Of a stretch of 64,000 nucleotides of DNA, positions 34,936 to 44,834 are shown in pieces. Source of the DNA: Alicyclobacillus sp. ALC3 (GTDB lineage Bacteria; Bacillota; Bacilli; Alicyclobacillales; Alicyclobacillaceae). A program made the position numbers and the translations under genes. Below the pieces are notes generated by a model. It was given only the letters and a program-made list of their open reading frames with translations. It did no database searches and had not been told where the DNA came from. Numbering within the stretch: the stretch's first letter is position 1; the number at the start of each line of letters is the position of its first letter. The stretch spans positions 2,604,001 through 2,668,000 of the forward strand of contig NZ_CP066784.1 in assembly GCF_028751195.1 (NCBI RefSeq), given 5' to 3'.

Positions 34936-37900
34936 TTGAAACGTACGCTTACAGGCATCGCTGCGGCGTCAATGGTTCTCGGCACAATCGCGCCGATGGC
35001 GTTGGCCGCTACAAGTTCTATGCAGTGGCAGTACAACACACTCAACATCAACGGTAAGGCTGCCATCAGCAACGTCCCAAGCACGGTGAGTGGCAACACC
35101 ACGTACATCTCTGTGTACGACATGCAGCAGTACCTGACCCAGTTGGGCTACAACGCTACATGGAACTTCAACACGATGAACATCACGGTGTCCGGCAACC
35201 CGGATACAAGCAGCCTGCCGCAGGTCGGCGGCAACGCCATGATTCAGGTCAACGGCACAACGGTGATGAAGATGAACCACATCGTTGCGCAGCCGAAGGG
35301 CTGGACACAAGCGAGCTCTTTCGTGCCGATTTATGACTTCCAGCTGCTGTTGAATGCACTTGGCATCAACCAGAGTTGGAACGGCGTGACTCATACTTGG
35401 AGCGCGATGACGACTCCGGTGGCTGGCACACTGGCCATCACGGGCGCACCGAGCTCGGCCATCCAGACCAACGTGCAAGAAATGCTCGGCCTGACCAACA
35501 ACGGCACGTCTGAGACGAGCGGCGTGACTTGGTCCGTCAGCGGCACAGGCGCCATCGTCAGCAACTCCGGCGCGTTTGTGGCTTCCCAACCGGGGTCGTA
35601 CACCGTGACGGCGACGTACCTGGGCAAGTCCACCTCGACCACCATCACCGTATTCGGTACAGCCGACCACATCGTGCTGACGCCGATGACCTCGTCGGTT
35701 GCGGCTGACGGTGCGGCGACTGACACCGTCACCGCGACAGTCGTCGACGCGCAGGGCAACACGGTGCAGAACTACAACGGCAAAATCGGCGTGGTGCTGC
35801 AGGGCGCAGACACGCAGTACGAGCTGCTTCCGACCAACGCGCTAAACGGCGCAACGGCAGCGAACAATGCGAACGACCCGTACTGGTTCCAGGCGACGAA
35901 CGGCGTGGCGACCATCCAGATGTCCGAGGGCGGCAACGCACAGACCGCGTACGCTGGAGACACCGAGAAGCTGGTGCCGGTGATGAACGCGGTGCTCGAG
36001 CCGTCCAACGCGGCGACCATCAGCGTGGTCGCGCAACAGGCGACGTACGACATCCTGGGAATGGCTAATCTCAGCGGTCTGGTCGGGGGAAACAACAACC
36101 CGCAACTGTCCTACGGGAAAATCCCGACCATCATGAATAACCAGACAGACGTTCCTTTGGGAGCCTTCATTGGGGACCAGAACCAAGTGCTGATGAATTA
36201 CGGTCTTGGTCTTGGTATTGGCGATCAGGGCACGGTGAACGTAAACGTATCGGGGCCGGCGACGCTCACGCAGGAGTCGTTTGATCCGCTACTGAACAAC
36301 GCTCCGGTGGCTGGTGCAAGTGGACTGACACATGCGACGATGGATGTGGGTACTCTCAGCGGTGCTGTCGACTTCGTCAACCTTGTGCCTAACGCCAATG
36401 CGACCGGTACGGTGACGCTGACGCTGACAAACCCGACGAACGGCCTGGAAGTTGGGTCACCGGTTACCATCCAACTGGTGCCGCCGCAGAACACCACGAG
36501 TTGGAAGATGGTGTCTGGCACGACGTCCTTCACAGCTGATGAAGTGGCGAACGACTACTACGCTAACAACAACGCGAGCGAAATGGCGTCGCGTTGGAAC
36601 GGCACTAAAACCATTAATGGCAACACCTATTACCTGTCGCCGAACTACACCATTCAGGCGGTTGCTGGCACTGGAGCGCAGGGCTCGGCGCAAACGCCGT
36701 CTGTAACGGTCACAACGACGGGTGGTCAGAGCGTGAGCGGACTGACCGTGACAGGCGTTACCGGCACACTTACTAGTGGCACATTCACCTTCCAACTGGC
36801 TTATGAAAAGGGTACGATGCTGAAAGACGGCACGTACGACATCCATGTAAGCGAAGGCCTGATGACCACTGCCACAATCCCGGTCACCATCTCGAATGGT
36901 ATGGCCTACAGCTACAACGTGACGTCGAACCCGTCGACGAACAACGACTACGTTGACGTGACGCCGACAAGCCCATCCGTCACCGTGAACCTGCAGGTGC
37001 TGGACGCCCTTGGGAATCCGGTCTCTGCCCCTGCCGGGACACAGGCTCTATTCTATGGAACGAACAGCAGCGATCTCAACTTCACTGGCGGCACGGGCTA
37101 CGCGAGCGGCCAGGCGGTCGACATCAACTCCATGGGTCAGGCGACCATCACGGCGTCCGCGACCACACTTGGAGATAACGGCTACGTTGACGCCTACGTT
37201 AAGGTGCCAGGCACACAGGTTTCGCCGAAAGGGGATTACCTGTACTACGGAAGTGGGAACAACGTCTCCGGCTTCACTAGCCAAGGGACAGGCGACATCT
37301 ATGAGACCCAGACCCTGGTCAACAGTCTCGCGCCGTCCGAAAGCGGCATGACCAGCTGGACTGCTGGTTCGACCGGCAGCACAACCATTAACGTTCAGCA
37401 GGAGAACGCGGCGGGTTCGGTCGTCGGCTCTGGCAACACGGATAACCTGCAGTACACCATCACAAGCAAGAATCCGAACTTTACCTCTGTGAGCGGCGCG
37501 TTGGTGTACGATTCGACGACCCACATGGCGTCGGTGACTGTAACCAGTGGTACCGTCAAGAACTTGGCTGGTACGTACACCGTGACCGTCACGGATCTGA
37601 ACAACAGCGCGGTCAAGCCCGTGACAGAGACCTTCACGGTCACGCCGGGAGCTGGTTCCAAGGTTGAGTTCGTGAACAAGAATGGCACGCCGGTGAGCAC
37701 GACTGTTAACTTCACGGCCAACTCGACTGAAGGGCTGTACGTCGAGTACACCGACATGTACGGCAACGCAGTGACAGCGCCGACGGGCGGCATCGCGGCC
37801 AATCTCACAATCACTGGCACCACCACGGCACAGTTCGAGGCCACCAGTGGCGGCGCAGCCATCACGTCGACCACCATCGCGTCTGGTTCGACGATGACCG

Positions 37901-38286
37901 AGGTCTTCTTGACGGACCGTAATTCAGAGCAGTTCACCATTGGCGCAACTGAGGTGCCCGCACCTCCTACCACGTCCAGTGATACGCTGCTGACCGCGAC
38001 TGCTTCCACGTCAACTGGTGTCATTGACCTGACGTACAAGACGGCCTTGCTGGGCACTACGACCATCGACCCAAGCCAGTTTACGGTGATGGTTAACGGT
38101 GCAAGTGATACGGTGACAAGTGCTGTTGTCAACGGCAGCACGGTTGTACTGACGCTGGTCGCGCCGATTACCAACGCTGGTGAAAATGTGTCGGTGAGCT
38201 ACACGCCGAACAGCACGGGACCTGTGCAAGACGCAAGCGGCTTGGATGTCGCAGCAATCAACAACCAAGCAGTAGCGGTCCAGTAA
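34936..38286 (+). CDS. Large secreted S-layer-like protein with stalk and Ig-like domains
   Basis: 1116 residues. A signal peptide ends near SLVL-type MALAATSS (~residue 25). Two copper-amine-oxidase-N-like (stalk) modules follow (~35-85 and ~100-155), each with a VNG/ING strand and a WN-x-G/N-x-x-x-W end. Then several bacterial Ig-like domains appear (first around VAADGAATDTVTATVVDAQG, ~250) and many Thr/Asn-rich beta segments; no SLH or sortase motif is seen. Size, strong TTG-start ribosome site and long leader suggest an abundant surface-layer or matrix protein. A perfect terminator follows. Confidence 0.75.
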   Translation: MKRTLTGIAAASMVLGTIAPMALAATSSMQWQYNTLNINGKAAISNVPSTVSGNTTYISVYDMQQYLTQLGYNATWNFNTMNITVSGNPDTSSLPQVGGNAMIQVNGTTVMKMNHIVAQPKGWTQASSFVPIYDFQLLLNALGINQSWNGVTHTWSAMTTPVAGTLAITGAPSSAIQTNVQEMLGLTNNGTSETSGVTWSVSGTGAIVSNSGAFVASQPGSYTVTATYLGKSTSTTITVFGTADHIVLTPMTSSVAADGAATDTVTATVVDAQGNTVQNYNGKIGVVLQGADTQYELLPTNALNGATAANNANDPYWFQATNGVATIQMSEGGNAQTAYAGDTEKLVPVMNAVLEPSNAATISVVAQQATYDILGMANLSGLVGGNNNPQLSYGKIPTIMNNQTDVPLGAFIGDQNQVLMNYGLGLGIGDQGTVNVNVSGPATLTQESFDPLLNNAPVAGASGLTHATMDVGTLSGAVDFVNLVPNANATGTVTLTLTNPTNGLEVGSPVTIQLVPPQNTTSWKMVSGTTSFTADEVANDYYANNNASEMASRWNGTKTINGNTYYLSPNYTIQAVAGTGAQGSAQTPSVTVTTTGGQSVSGLTVTGVTGTLTSGTFTFQLAYEKGTMLKDGTYDIHVSEGLMTTATIPVTISNGMAYSYNVTSNPSTNNDYVDVTPTSPSVTVNLQVLDALGNPVSAPAGTQALFYGTNSSDLNFTGGTGYASGQAVDINSMGQATITASATTLGDNGYVDAYVKVPGTQVSPKGDYLYYGSGNNVSGFTSQGTGDIYETQTLVNSLAPSESGMTSWTAGSTGSTTINVQQENAAGSVVGSGNTDNLQYTITSKNPNFTSVSGALVYDSTTHMASVTVTSGTVKNLAGTYTVTVTDLNNSAVKPVTETFTVTPGAGSKVEFVNKNGTPVSTTVNFTANSTEGLYVEYTDMYGNAVTAPTGGIAANLTITGTTTAQFEATSGGAAITSTTIASGSTMTEVFLTDRNSEQFTIGATEVPAPPTTSSDTLLTATASTSTGVIDLTYKTALLGTTTIDPSQFTVMVNGASDTVTSAVVNGSTVVLTLVAPITNAGENVSVSYTPNSTGPVQDASGLDVAAINNQAVAVQ

Positions 38287-38352
38287 CAAAAACACGAAAC
38301 GTTACTCGATAAGTGTATGCCATGACTGGCATTGCGAAACGAGTGGGACTTG

Positions 38353-38382
38353 GCCCCGCGCGAGCATGCGCGGGGCTTTGTT
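38353..38382 (+). terminator. Terminator of the S-layer-like gene
   Basis: GCCCCGCGC (38353-38361) and GCGCGGGGC (38368-38376) form a perfect stem with loop GAGCAT, followed by TTTGTTC. Confidence 0.9.
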
Positions 38383-38539
38383 CTAACTGTTCTGCCGAAG
38401 TGGCGGGTGAAATGCCCGCCTGTGGCAACAGCCTACGGCCACATGCCTAATCCTCCTGCGCTCCCGGGCGTTTAACTGCGGGCGGGTGTGAAGTCAGGTG
38501 AAGTCGTGCCAAAGAGGCGCGGGGCTCCTTAAAAGATCG

Positions 38540-39118
38540 CTATGGTTAGGACGACGAATCCGGTGTGAGGCGACCTGTGCAAGCTGTTGGCGAATGGGAT
38601 ACCCTGGGCCCGCCAGCGGTCGGTGCATTTTGGATAATGCGCCGGGATCAGAACAATTGGGCTGTTAAACTGGTCTTTCGCAGGCCGGTGACCGGAAACC
38701 TAAGGCGATCAAACAAAGGGATAAGCGGAACGGAACGTTTGAGGTCCCGGATGATGAGGCGAGTTAACGCCGTAGAGGCATTCGGGAAGTCAGCGGGCCT
38801 ATAGTAGCGAGGAGGACCTGCCGTTTGAACCCGAAGTGGTGACACAGGCGGGGAGGGGAAAACAGGTCGGAGCCAAGGGGCCCAGTCGGTACTGCATGAC
38901 CTCTGTTCGTATGTTTTGCGCAAGCTGGCAGGACCCACAACTTGCGTTGGGGGTCCTCTTTTCTCCAGTACATAATGAGGGCGCCTTCATCCTGTGGCGT
39001 CACCTGCGTCGAATGTACGTGATCGTGCTCTATCGATGGAACGCCGTATGCGGTGAAAGCCGCACGTACGGTGTAGACCGGCCCAAAGCCGTAAGGCTAG
39101 GCGCGGAATGGTATAGAG
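38540..39118 (+). mobile_element. ORF-less group II intron remnant
   Basis: Domain V is clear at 39039-39074: GGAACGCCGTATGCGG, a GAAA-type loop, then CCGCACGTACGGTGT, with the CGC-type catalytic triad and perfect stem. Upstream, GAGTTAACGCC, GGGAAGTCAGCGGGCCTATAGTAGCG (38740-38815 region) and related text resemble conserved domain I-III segments of bacterial group II introns. No reverse transcriptase is encoded: domain IV holds only a terminator-like hairpin (AGGACCC…GGGTCCT, ~38932-38961). The 3' end is near 39118, where a secreted-protein frame begins abruptly; the 5' end is not resolved and may be up to 100 bases earlier. Confidence 0.75.
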
Positions 39119-41116
39119 TACATCTACAACGCGGTTCAGCTTCTCAACGCGGAAAGCGACCCGCTCATCACGACGATTCAGTTCGGAGCGAACATCAACA
39201 TCACCGGTCTCGCGCAGACGCTCAGCTTCGGTCGTCTGGTCAACCTGAATCTTGGCGGGTACACGCTGACGGGCAACGTGTCGCTGACGACCAACGCCAC
39301 AGGTTCGGTAACATTCGGGAACGGTACAATTGACGGGAATTTGACGGTAAATGCTCCAAACGTGTCCTTTGACAACTCTGCCACCACGCCGTACACGGTT
39401 AGTGGGGCAGTAACGGCAAACAACCTGACCGTTTCGGGTACGCAAACGGTAACGGCGTCTGGAGTGCCCGCCACGGTGACCGCCACGACGACCGGTGGCA
39501 ACGTGAGTGCGGATGCGGTCGCCGCAGGTACCACAGCCGTGACCTTCCAGGTCACGGACGCCAACGGTAAGGCAGTACCGAACGGTACAATCGTGAGCCT
39601 TGCGCTTGCTCACACTGGCACAGGGTCATACACGCTTGTGAACGCGTCGGGTACACCCATTACCTCTGCTCAAACAAGCGGCGGTTCGGTGACCGTATAC
39701 GTGACATCCACACACCCTGACGCTGGAGATACGTTTACCGTGTCTGCAACCGCCCAGGCGGGCAGCAACACAGTCCCTAGCCCGGCGGCGAGCGTAACTG
39801 ACACCGTAATACCTGGTGTGGTCAAAACCTTCACTGTAGCGACGCCTGGGACGCAAACCGCCGGATCGCAATACACGACAACCGTGACGGCGACGGACGC
39901 CTACGGGAACCTGACGGACAATGTAGGAACGGTGACTGTGAGCGGGTCCGCACTGGACACCTCTCTCAGTGGCACCCCCGGCGCGGGTTCCGTCGGAACG
40001 TTTAGCAAGGGCGTGGCGACACTGACGGCGACGTCCTACGCGGCAACAACGTCTGCGGTCCTGACGGTGTCGAACGGCGCCAGCACACCGATTACCGTCT
40101 CCACCAGCGCGTTCACGGTGAGCCCGGGTCAAGTCAGCACGTTTACCGTAGCGACGCCTGGCACGCAAACGGTCGGGTCGCAATACACGACAACCGTGAC
40201 GGCGACGGACGCCTACGGGAACCTGACGGACAGTGTAGGAACGGTGAGTGTGAGCGGGTCAGCAGTAGGAACCTCTCCCAATGGCATCCTTGGCACGGGT
40301 TCCGTCGGAACCTTTAGCAACGGCGTGGCGACACTGACGGCGACGTCCTACGCGGCAACAACGTCTGCGGTCCTCACGGTGTCAAACAACGCCAGCACAC
40401 CGATTGGCGGCGTCAGCAACCCGTTCACGGTGAGCCCGGGAATAGTGCAGAGCACCAGTTATGTGTCTGTGCTCCATTCCACGGCCGTAGCGGGTCCCGG
40501 CAACATCGCATTCACGGTCAGCCCTGTCGACCAGTATGGGAATCCGGTGACTGGACTGTCAGCCACTGATTTTGCGGTGCTGGGACTTGCTGGAGGCGGA
40601 ACGCCTTCTCCGGACGCGGGCTCGTTCTCTGAGTCTAACGGCGTTTACACGTTTACAATCACGGATACCAATGCCAACGAAGACTTCTCTTGGAATCCGC
40701 AACCGCAATTTCTGACGGTTGCAATCAACACAACCAATAACGGTAATGTCGACTTGTATCAGATGGCGATGGTAACGGTCTTTCCAGGATCGCCTGCGGG
40801 TGCTACGCTGTCTTCGTTCGGAACGTCAACGGGTAGCTCAGGTGTGTACAAAGCGTCCGCTACGTACACGCTGCACGATGCCTACGGTAACGGGATCTCC
40901 GGATTGCCGAATTCTGATCCCAACTTTGCGGTGTATGACGTCACGGGCATTACCAACCCATTGCCGGGACAAGGGGTAAAATTGCAGGAGTGGACAGGTA
41001 CAGGTTCACCGACGTCTGCAGGTTACTACACCATCACGCAGATAGGCATAGGTACCTACACCCTTACTGTGTGGGTTAGTGACTCCGGGAATTTCACGAT
41101 CGACGTATACTATTGA
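39119..41116 (+). CDS. 5'-truncated secreted Ig-like repeat protein (beside intron remnant)
   Basis: An open frame of ~665 codons that begins at the intron boundary without start codon, ribosome site or signal peptide; the first in-frame ATG/GTG-type start is 39278. It opens with a beta-solenoid-like segment (NLGGYTL, VTFGNGTIDGNLTV), then Ig-like domains. Two of these are near-identical ~100-residue repeats (TFTVATPGTQT…YTTTVTATDAYGNLTD at ~39830 and ~40142). It resembles the preceding S-layer-like protein in composition. It is probably a gene whose 5' exon was lost on intron insertion or deletion, so expression is doubtful. Confidence 0.7.
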   Translation, partial: YIYNAVQLLNAESDPLITTIQFGANINITGLAQTLSFGRLVNLNLGGYTLTGNVSLTTNATGSVTFGNGTIDGNLTVNAPNVSFDNSATTPYTVSGAVTANNLTVSGTQTVTASGVPATVTATTTGGNVSADAVAAGTTAVTFQVTDANGKAVPNGTIVSLALAHTGTGSYTLVNASGTPITSAQTSGGSVTVYVTSTHPDAGDTFTVSATAQAGSNTVPSPAASVTDTVIPGVVKTFTVATPGTQTAGSQYTTTVTATDAYGNLTDNVGTVTVSGSALDTSLSGTPGAGSVGTFSKGVATLTATSYAATTSAVLTVSNGASTPITVSTSAFTVSPGQVSTFTVATPGTQTVGSQYTTTVTATDAYGNLTDSVGTVSVSGSAVGTSPNGILGTGSVGTFSNGVATLTATSYAATTSAVLTVSNNASTPIGGVSNPFTVSPGIVQSTSYVSVLHSTAVAGPGNIAFTVSPVDQYGNPVTGLSATDFAVLGLAGGGTPSPDAGSFSESNGVYTFTITDTNANEDFSWNPQPQFLTVAINTTNNGNVDLYQMAMVTVFPGSPAGATLSSFGTSTGSSGVYKASATYTLHDAYGNGISGLPNSDPNFAVYDVTGITNPLPGQGVKLQEWTGTGSPTSAGYYTITQIGIGTYTLTVWVSDSGNFTIDVYY

Positions 41117-41133
41117 GAAACGACTCCTAAAAG

Positions 41134-41168
41134 GAAGAGGCCTCCCCAGTGGAGGCTTCTTCTTTTTG
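41134..41168 (+). terminator. Terminator after the truncated Ig-like gene
   Basis: GAGGCCTCC (41137-41145) pairs with GGAGGCTTC (41151-41159), extended by A-T pairs and one G-U pair, followed by TTCTTTTTGG. Confidence 0.8.
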
Positions 41169-41215
41169 GACATTTAGGGAGCACTAGGACTCTATAGGGT
41201 GAACGTGCCGACCGG

Positions 41216-41579
41216 GTGGGTGACAAACCTACCCTAACACACGACATGCTCATGGCAGGCGTGAGGCGGAAGGTTACAGACAAGCGGGGTTTGGGATTGC
41301 GGCGTGGCGGCACTGACGGCGATTACATTCCGGTAACTGCTACGGCTACGGATTCGTACGGCGATGCAGTCAGTGGGGCAACGGTCACGTTCACGCTGCA
41401 ATACCGTGCGGGCGACGACAGGGATACCAGCCAAAGCGGCACGACAACTCGACACAGCGTGCAGGTACTCACAAGTGGCAACGAGTAGCCCGGAGTACGA
41501 CTATATCACAGTCGAATCGTCGATTGACACGGTTACTGTTACCGTAGCCGGGCTGGCTCAGACGATAAACATTTCCTGA
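41216..41579 (+). pseudogene. Remnant of a Big-type Ig-like domain protein
   Basis: YIPVTATATDSYGDAVSGAT (around 41322-41381) is a typical bacterial Ig-like strand pair. The frame then degenerates and stops at 41488. A second frame (to 41579) encodes YITVESSIDTVTVTVAGL, again Ig-like, so a frameshift separates the two parts. It probably derives from the same family as the two upstream genes. CACACGGGAGATCC/GGATCTCCCGTGTG (41635-41648 and 41655-41668) plus TGTTTTCC form the old gene's terminator. Confidence 0.55.
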
Positions 41580-41634
41580 CCTTGTCCAGTGGATGAGAAG
41601 TAGGCAATTAGCCGTCGCGGAGCGCACAATCAGG

Positions 41635-41675
41635 CACACGGGAGATCCGCTTCTGGATCTCCCGTGTGTGTTTTC
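41635..41675 (+). terminator. Strong terminator downstream of the Ig-like remnant
   Basis: A perfect 14-bp stem, CACACGGGAGATCC (41635-41648) with GGATCTCCCGTGTG (41655-41668), loop GCTTCT, followed by TGTTTTCC. Confidence 0.88.
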
Positions 41676-42159
41676 CGCCGGTTTCACGCGTCGCCTACGC
41701 ATGCAAAGTCGCAGGGCTGAAGCAGGAGCGCGGGGGTGGACTGAGAGCACCAGCTCTCTGCAAAAGCAATTCTAACTCGCTACAAAACCATGGCAGAGTC
41801 TACATTGAACGCAGTCACCGATGCTTGCCTGCCATCGTGAAGCATGCACTCACTGCTTCTGGGCATCGGATGGTCACGCGAGCCACGGGAGAACACGGGC
41901 TCCATCTGGCTAAGCAGTCATCCCACACGTGATTTTGCTGAGTGGGGTCTTACCGGGTATGAATAGTTGGGAGCCGACTAGGGCTAGTTAGGTAGTTGGG
42001 ATGAGGGGGATTCGGAGTCCCACGTACAAAGATGTGCGAACGGCACAGTGACGGCCTTACAGCCGCAGAAGAAAGAGTAGGACGGATCGACTCCCCATTC
42101 CTCTGCGGTCACGTACCGAAGAAGCCGCACGTCTGACTAAAGCCCTGCTGACCTGAAGC
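41676..42159. other. Gene-free stretch
   Basis: About 480 bases between the remnant's terminator and the convergent sulfotransferase gene. I see no coding frame with a ribosome site, no tRNA and no repeat; no terminator is evident for the minus-strand operon ending at 42160. Confidence 0.4.
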
Positions 42160-43146
42160 TTACGCTGAAACTTCAATCTTTTCGAGCACAAAACCTGGGT
42201 GATTGGCGTACGGCCTCGATACATCCAACACCGCATCTCCAAGGTGATTGCGCAAGCGTTCGAGCACGCGTCCATTGACCTGCGCAAACGAAAACGGCGC
42301 GTCCAGCATGTGAGAACTGATGCGGCAGTCCGAGAAATCGACCGACAACCCTGTCAGTTCACGAATTCTGAGAGTCATGAAATCCCGATAAGCCGACGAG
42401 CGGGACATCCGCTCCATGTCCACAACGAGGTCGGCCATGCCGACAGATTCAATCGTCGTGATGGCATAAATGTGCAAGAACATCTCATACGCCAAATCAA
42501 AGCGCAGTTCCTCCGCATAGGGTAGGTCGGGGTGTTCGGCGAGGAGCGCTTGCATGTATGTGTTGTCGCCTGGGTTGGCGAGCATGGGTTGAAAGTACCT
42601 CAGGAAGTACGGATTGTTCGTCTCCCGCCAGAAATGAAACCCGGATAGCCACTGCTGCACAGGGTCGCGCACGGTGACGATGTGTAGGGCATTCGGGAAG
42701 GCTTCCCGGATCCACTGCAAACGTCCGAGCGACTTGCAAAACCCGAGCACCGCCTGTCGGCCATCCGCTCCCGCGAGGCCGAGCAGCGAGTTCAGGTAGT
42801 TGTGCTGGGCGCTGAGGTCCCCGGTCACGCGAAAGTACTCACCAAAGGTGAACTCTGTGTCAAATCCGCGGATTCCGTGGTTCTCCGGTGTCATGAACGG
42901 CTCGTATTCAAGGTAGTACGGGTCCATCGGCGCGTGTCTGGACTTCCAGGTCTTTGGACCGTGATTGCGCAGAAAGTCCAGCGACATGCGGCCGAGTTCT
43001 TCGCTAAACGGCTCATAGAAACAACGCGTGTCGTCGAGCATCCGAAACTTGTTGAGCAGGTAGGAACTGCCCGAGCGCATACCACTGTGAAGGAACACAG
43101 GTCTTCTGGGCATGCGCGAAGAGGTTGCCCCAAGGAGGTCCGTCAC
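42160..43146 (-). CDS. Sulfotransferase-like P-loop protein, copy 1
   Basis: A 328-residue protein. VFLHSGMRSGSSYLL at residue ~19 resembles the PAPS-binding 5' loop of sulfotransferases, and IVTVRDPVQQWLSG (~150) resembles the 3'-phosphate site with its conserved Arg and Ser. Two paralogues in this window share HSGMR-[ST]-GS-[ST]-Y and R-[DN]-P-x-QQW, as well as a late block AYRD…T. The likely role is sulfation of a surface glycan or protein. GTG 43146 overlaps no coding base of the next gene but starts 2 bases before its stop and uses GGGGAGGAAG as ribosome site, so the two are coupled. Confidence 0.75.
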   Translation of the reverse strand: MTDLLGATSSRMPRRPVFLHSGMRSGSSYLLNKFRMLDDTRCFYEPFSEELGRMSLDFLRNHGPKTWKSRHAPMDPYYLEYEPFMTPENHGIRGFDTEFTFGEYFRVTGDLSAQHNYLNSLLGLAGADGRQAVLGFCKSLGRLQWIREAFPNALHIVTVRDPVQQWLSGFHFWRETNNPYFLRYFQPMLANPGDNTYMQALLAEHPDLPYAEELRFDLAYEMFLHIYAITTIESVGMADLVVDMERMSRSSAYRDFMTLRIRELTGLSVDFSDCRISSHMLDAPFSFAQVNGRVLERLRNHLGDAVLDVSRPYANHPGFVLEKIEVSA

Positions 43147-43147
43147 C

Positions 43148-44665
43148 TTACTTCCTCCCCTGGGCAAACTGTGCGGGCACCGCGAACGAACTTCCAACAG
43201 AAGCCCGGCCCTGGAGCACGCTGGCGAGCTGATCGGTTTGCTGCTCGATGTTGGTGAGCATTTGCTGCACAATCGGGTTGCCGGGTGATATCTGCAGGGC
43301 TTGCTCGTAGTGTCTGAGCGCCTCCACCATGTTCCCTTGCAACCGTGCGATGTCACCGAGTGCTGCTGTCGGCCGCCATGAACTGATGTCGCTGCTGAAT
43401 GACACAACTCCGCGGTAGGTGTTCGCGGTAGTGCGCGCTTGCTGCATCGACTGCTGCGCGTTGGCGAGCAGCTTCAGCGCGTATTGAATCTCTGTGCGTC
43501 CTTTGCCGTACCATCCACCTGGGAACGTCGTGTCCGACGTCACAGCCCGCCGACTGACCTCCAGGGCTTCTTCGAAGCGCTCCTCGGCCAGAAGTATGTC
43601 GACGAGGTACATGCGCACCTCCGGCATGCGCGCGTACGTGGGGAAGTCTGGAGCCAATTTTTCTGTCTCGTAAAAGGCTGCAATGGCCTCTTCCTTCTTG
43701 CCTGTGAACAGCAACTCCCGGCCGAGAAATCCCCAAGAGGCGATATCGCGAGGGTCGTCCTCGACGCACTTGCGCAGAAGGTCGATATTGCGGTCGAAGC
43801 GGCCCTTTTCCTCCGAAATGGCAGGCTCATAGCCGTCGTGGTCGAAGCGGATCCGCACGACAGGGCGGGAGTAGATGACAGACATGGGCCCGCCCTCGGG
43901 AGGCCCGACCTGTTCGTGAATGCGGCCCCAAAAGCGCAGGCCGAACCGAGTTGGAAACATGCGCGACATGTCGAAGTTTGGGTCCGTTCGCTGGCCAATG
44001 TGGTTGACCTGAACGACCCGAAGAATGATAGGATAGTCGTCGTCGAAGACCCCGGCTGCCGTCCGCACAGCCTCAACATCATCCGTGACCAGCAGTTCAT
44101 CAGCGTCGACGCACACCACCCAGTCGCAAGTCACCTTACTGAGCGCGAAGTTGCGCGCGGCGGCGAAGTCGTCAACCCATTCAAATGAATACGGTTCGAC
44201 GCCATTTTCGCGAATGATTTCGAGCGTACGGTCGGTGCTTCCCGTGTCGACAATGACGATTTCGTCGACAGCGGGCTTCAGTTTTTGAATCGCTTCCCCG
44301 ATGGTACGCTCCTCGTTCTTGACGATGATTGCGGCCGCCACGGTCACATTCTTGACCTGAAGCAACTCCTCAATCCATTTCGGAGCCTTGGCGTGGCGAA
44401 ACGCTCCAACGCGCGCTTCCATCGGTGTGGCCCACGCAGCCTGTGGGTCGAGCAACCAGCCGCGGTCGTAGGCGCGCCAAGCAGCTGCCTTGTCGTTCAT
44501 GTGCTCGAGCGCCTCGCCGAGAAACACCCAAAGCTGGGCCGAACGCGGGTAGAGTTTGATCCCTTCGATGGCATCGGATTTGGCCTGTACCCACTTGCTG
44601 CTGACCAATGACTGTTTTACTCGTTCAACAATTTCGTCGACGTCCGCGTGTTTCACATCTGTCAC
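43148..44665 (-). CDS. Family 2 glycosyltransferase flanked by TPR repeats
   Basis: 505 residues: N-terminal TPR-like helices (~10-85), a GT2 domain (~105-270) and C-terminal TPR units (~300-480). The GT2 domain carries IIVKNEERTIGEAI, IVDTGSTDRTLEII and the DxD-containing VVCVDADELL. Relatives with GT2-TPR layout modify proteins or peptides, for example SunS-like enzymes; TPRs may recognise the acceptor. The acceptor is unknown here. GTG 44665 has GAAGGAGAC upstream. It is in one operon with the sulfotransferase-like genes on either side, suggesting a glycosylate-then-sulfate pathway (inference). Confidence 0.85.
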   Translation of the reverse strand: MTDVKHADVDEIVERVKQSLVSSKWVQAKSDAIEGIKLYPRSAQLWVFLGEALEHMNDKAAAWRAYDRGWLLDPQAAWATPMEARVGAFRHAKAPKWIEELLQVKNVTVAAAIIVKNEERTIGEAIQKLKPAVDEIVIVDTGSTDRTLEIIRENGVEPYSFEWVDDFAAARNFALSKVTCDWVVCVDADELLVTDDVEAVRTAAGVFDDDYPIILRVVQVNHIGQRTDPNFDMSRMFPTRFGLRFWGRIHEQVGPPEGGPMSVIYSRPVVRIRFDHDGYEPAISEEKGRFDRNIDLLRKCVEDDPRDIASWGFLGRELLFTGKKEEAIAAFYETEKLAPDFPTYARMPEVRMYLVDILLAEERFEEALEVSRRAVTSDTTFPGGWYGKGRTEIQYALKLLANAQQSMQQARTTANTYRGVVSFSSDISSWRPTAALGDIARLQGNMVEALRHYEQALQISPGNPIVQQMLTNIEQQTDQLASVLQGRASVGSSFAVPAQFAQGRK

Positions 44666-44834
44666 GGATTACTTGTCTCCTTCGCGGTCAGGCTCCGGCC
44701 CTCGAAGCGAGCCGTCAGCCTGCGGTGAATAGGGCTTGTCCTGCGTATCATTCTATCATGCGTCTGGCAGCGGCGAACACCGGTGCGTTGAGTATAAAAA
44801 GAGGGCTTCTGCCCAACTCAAACGGCCGCCGCAG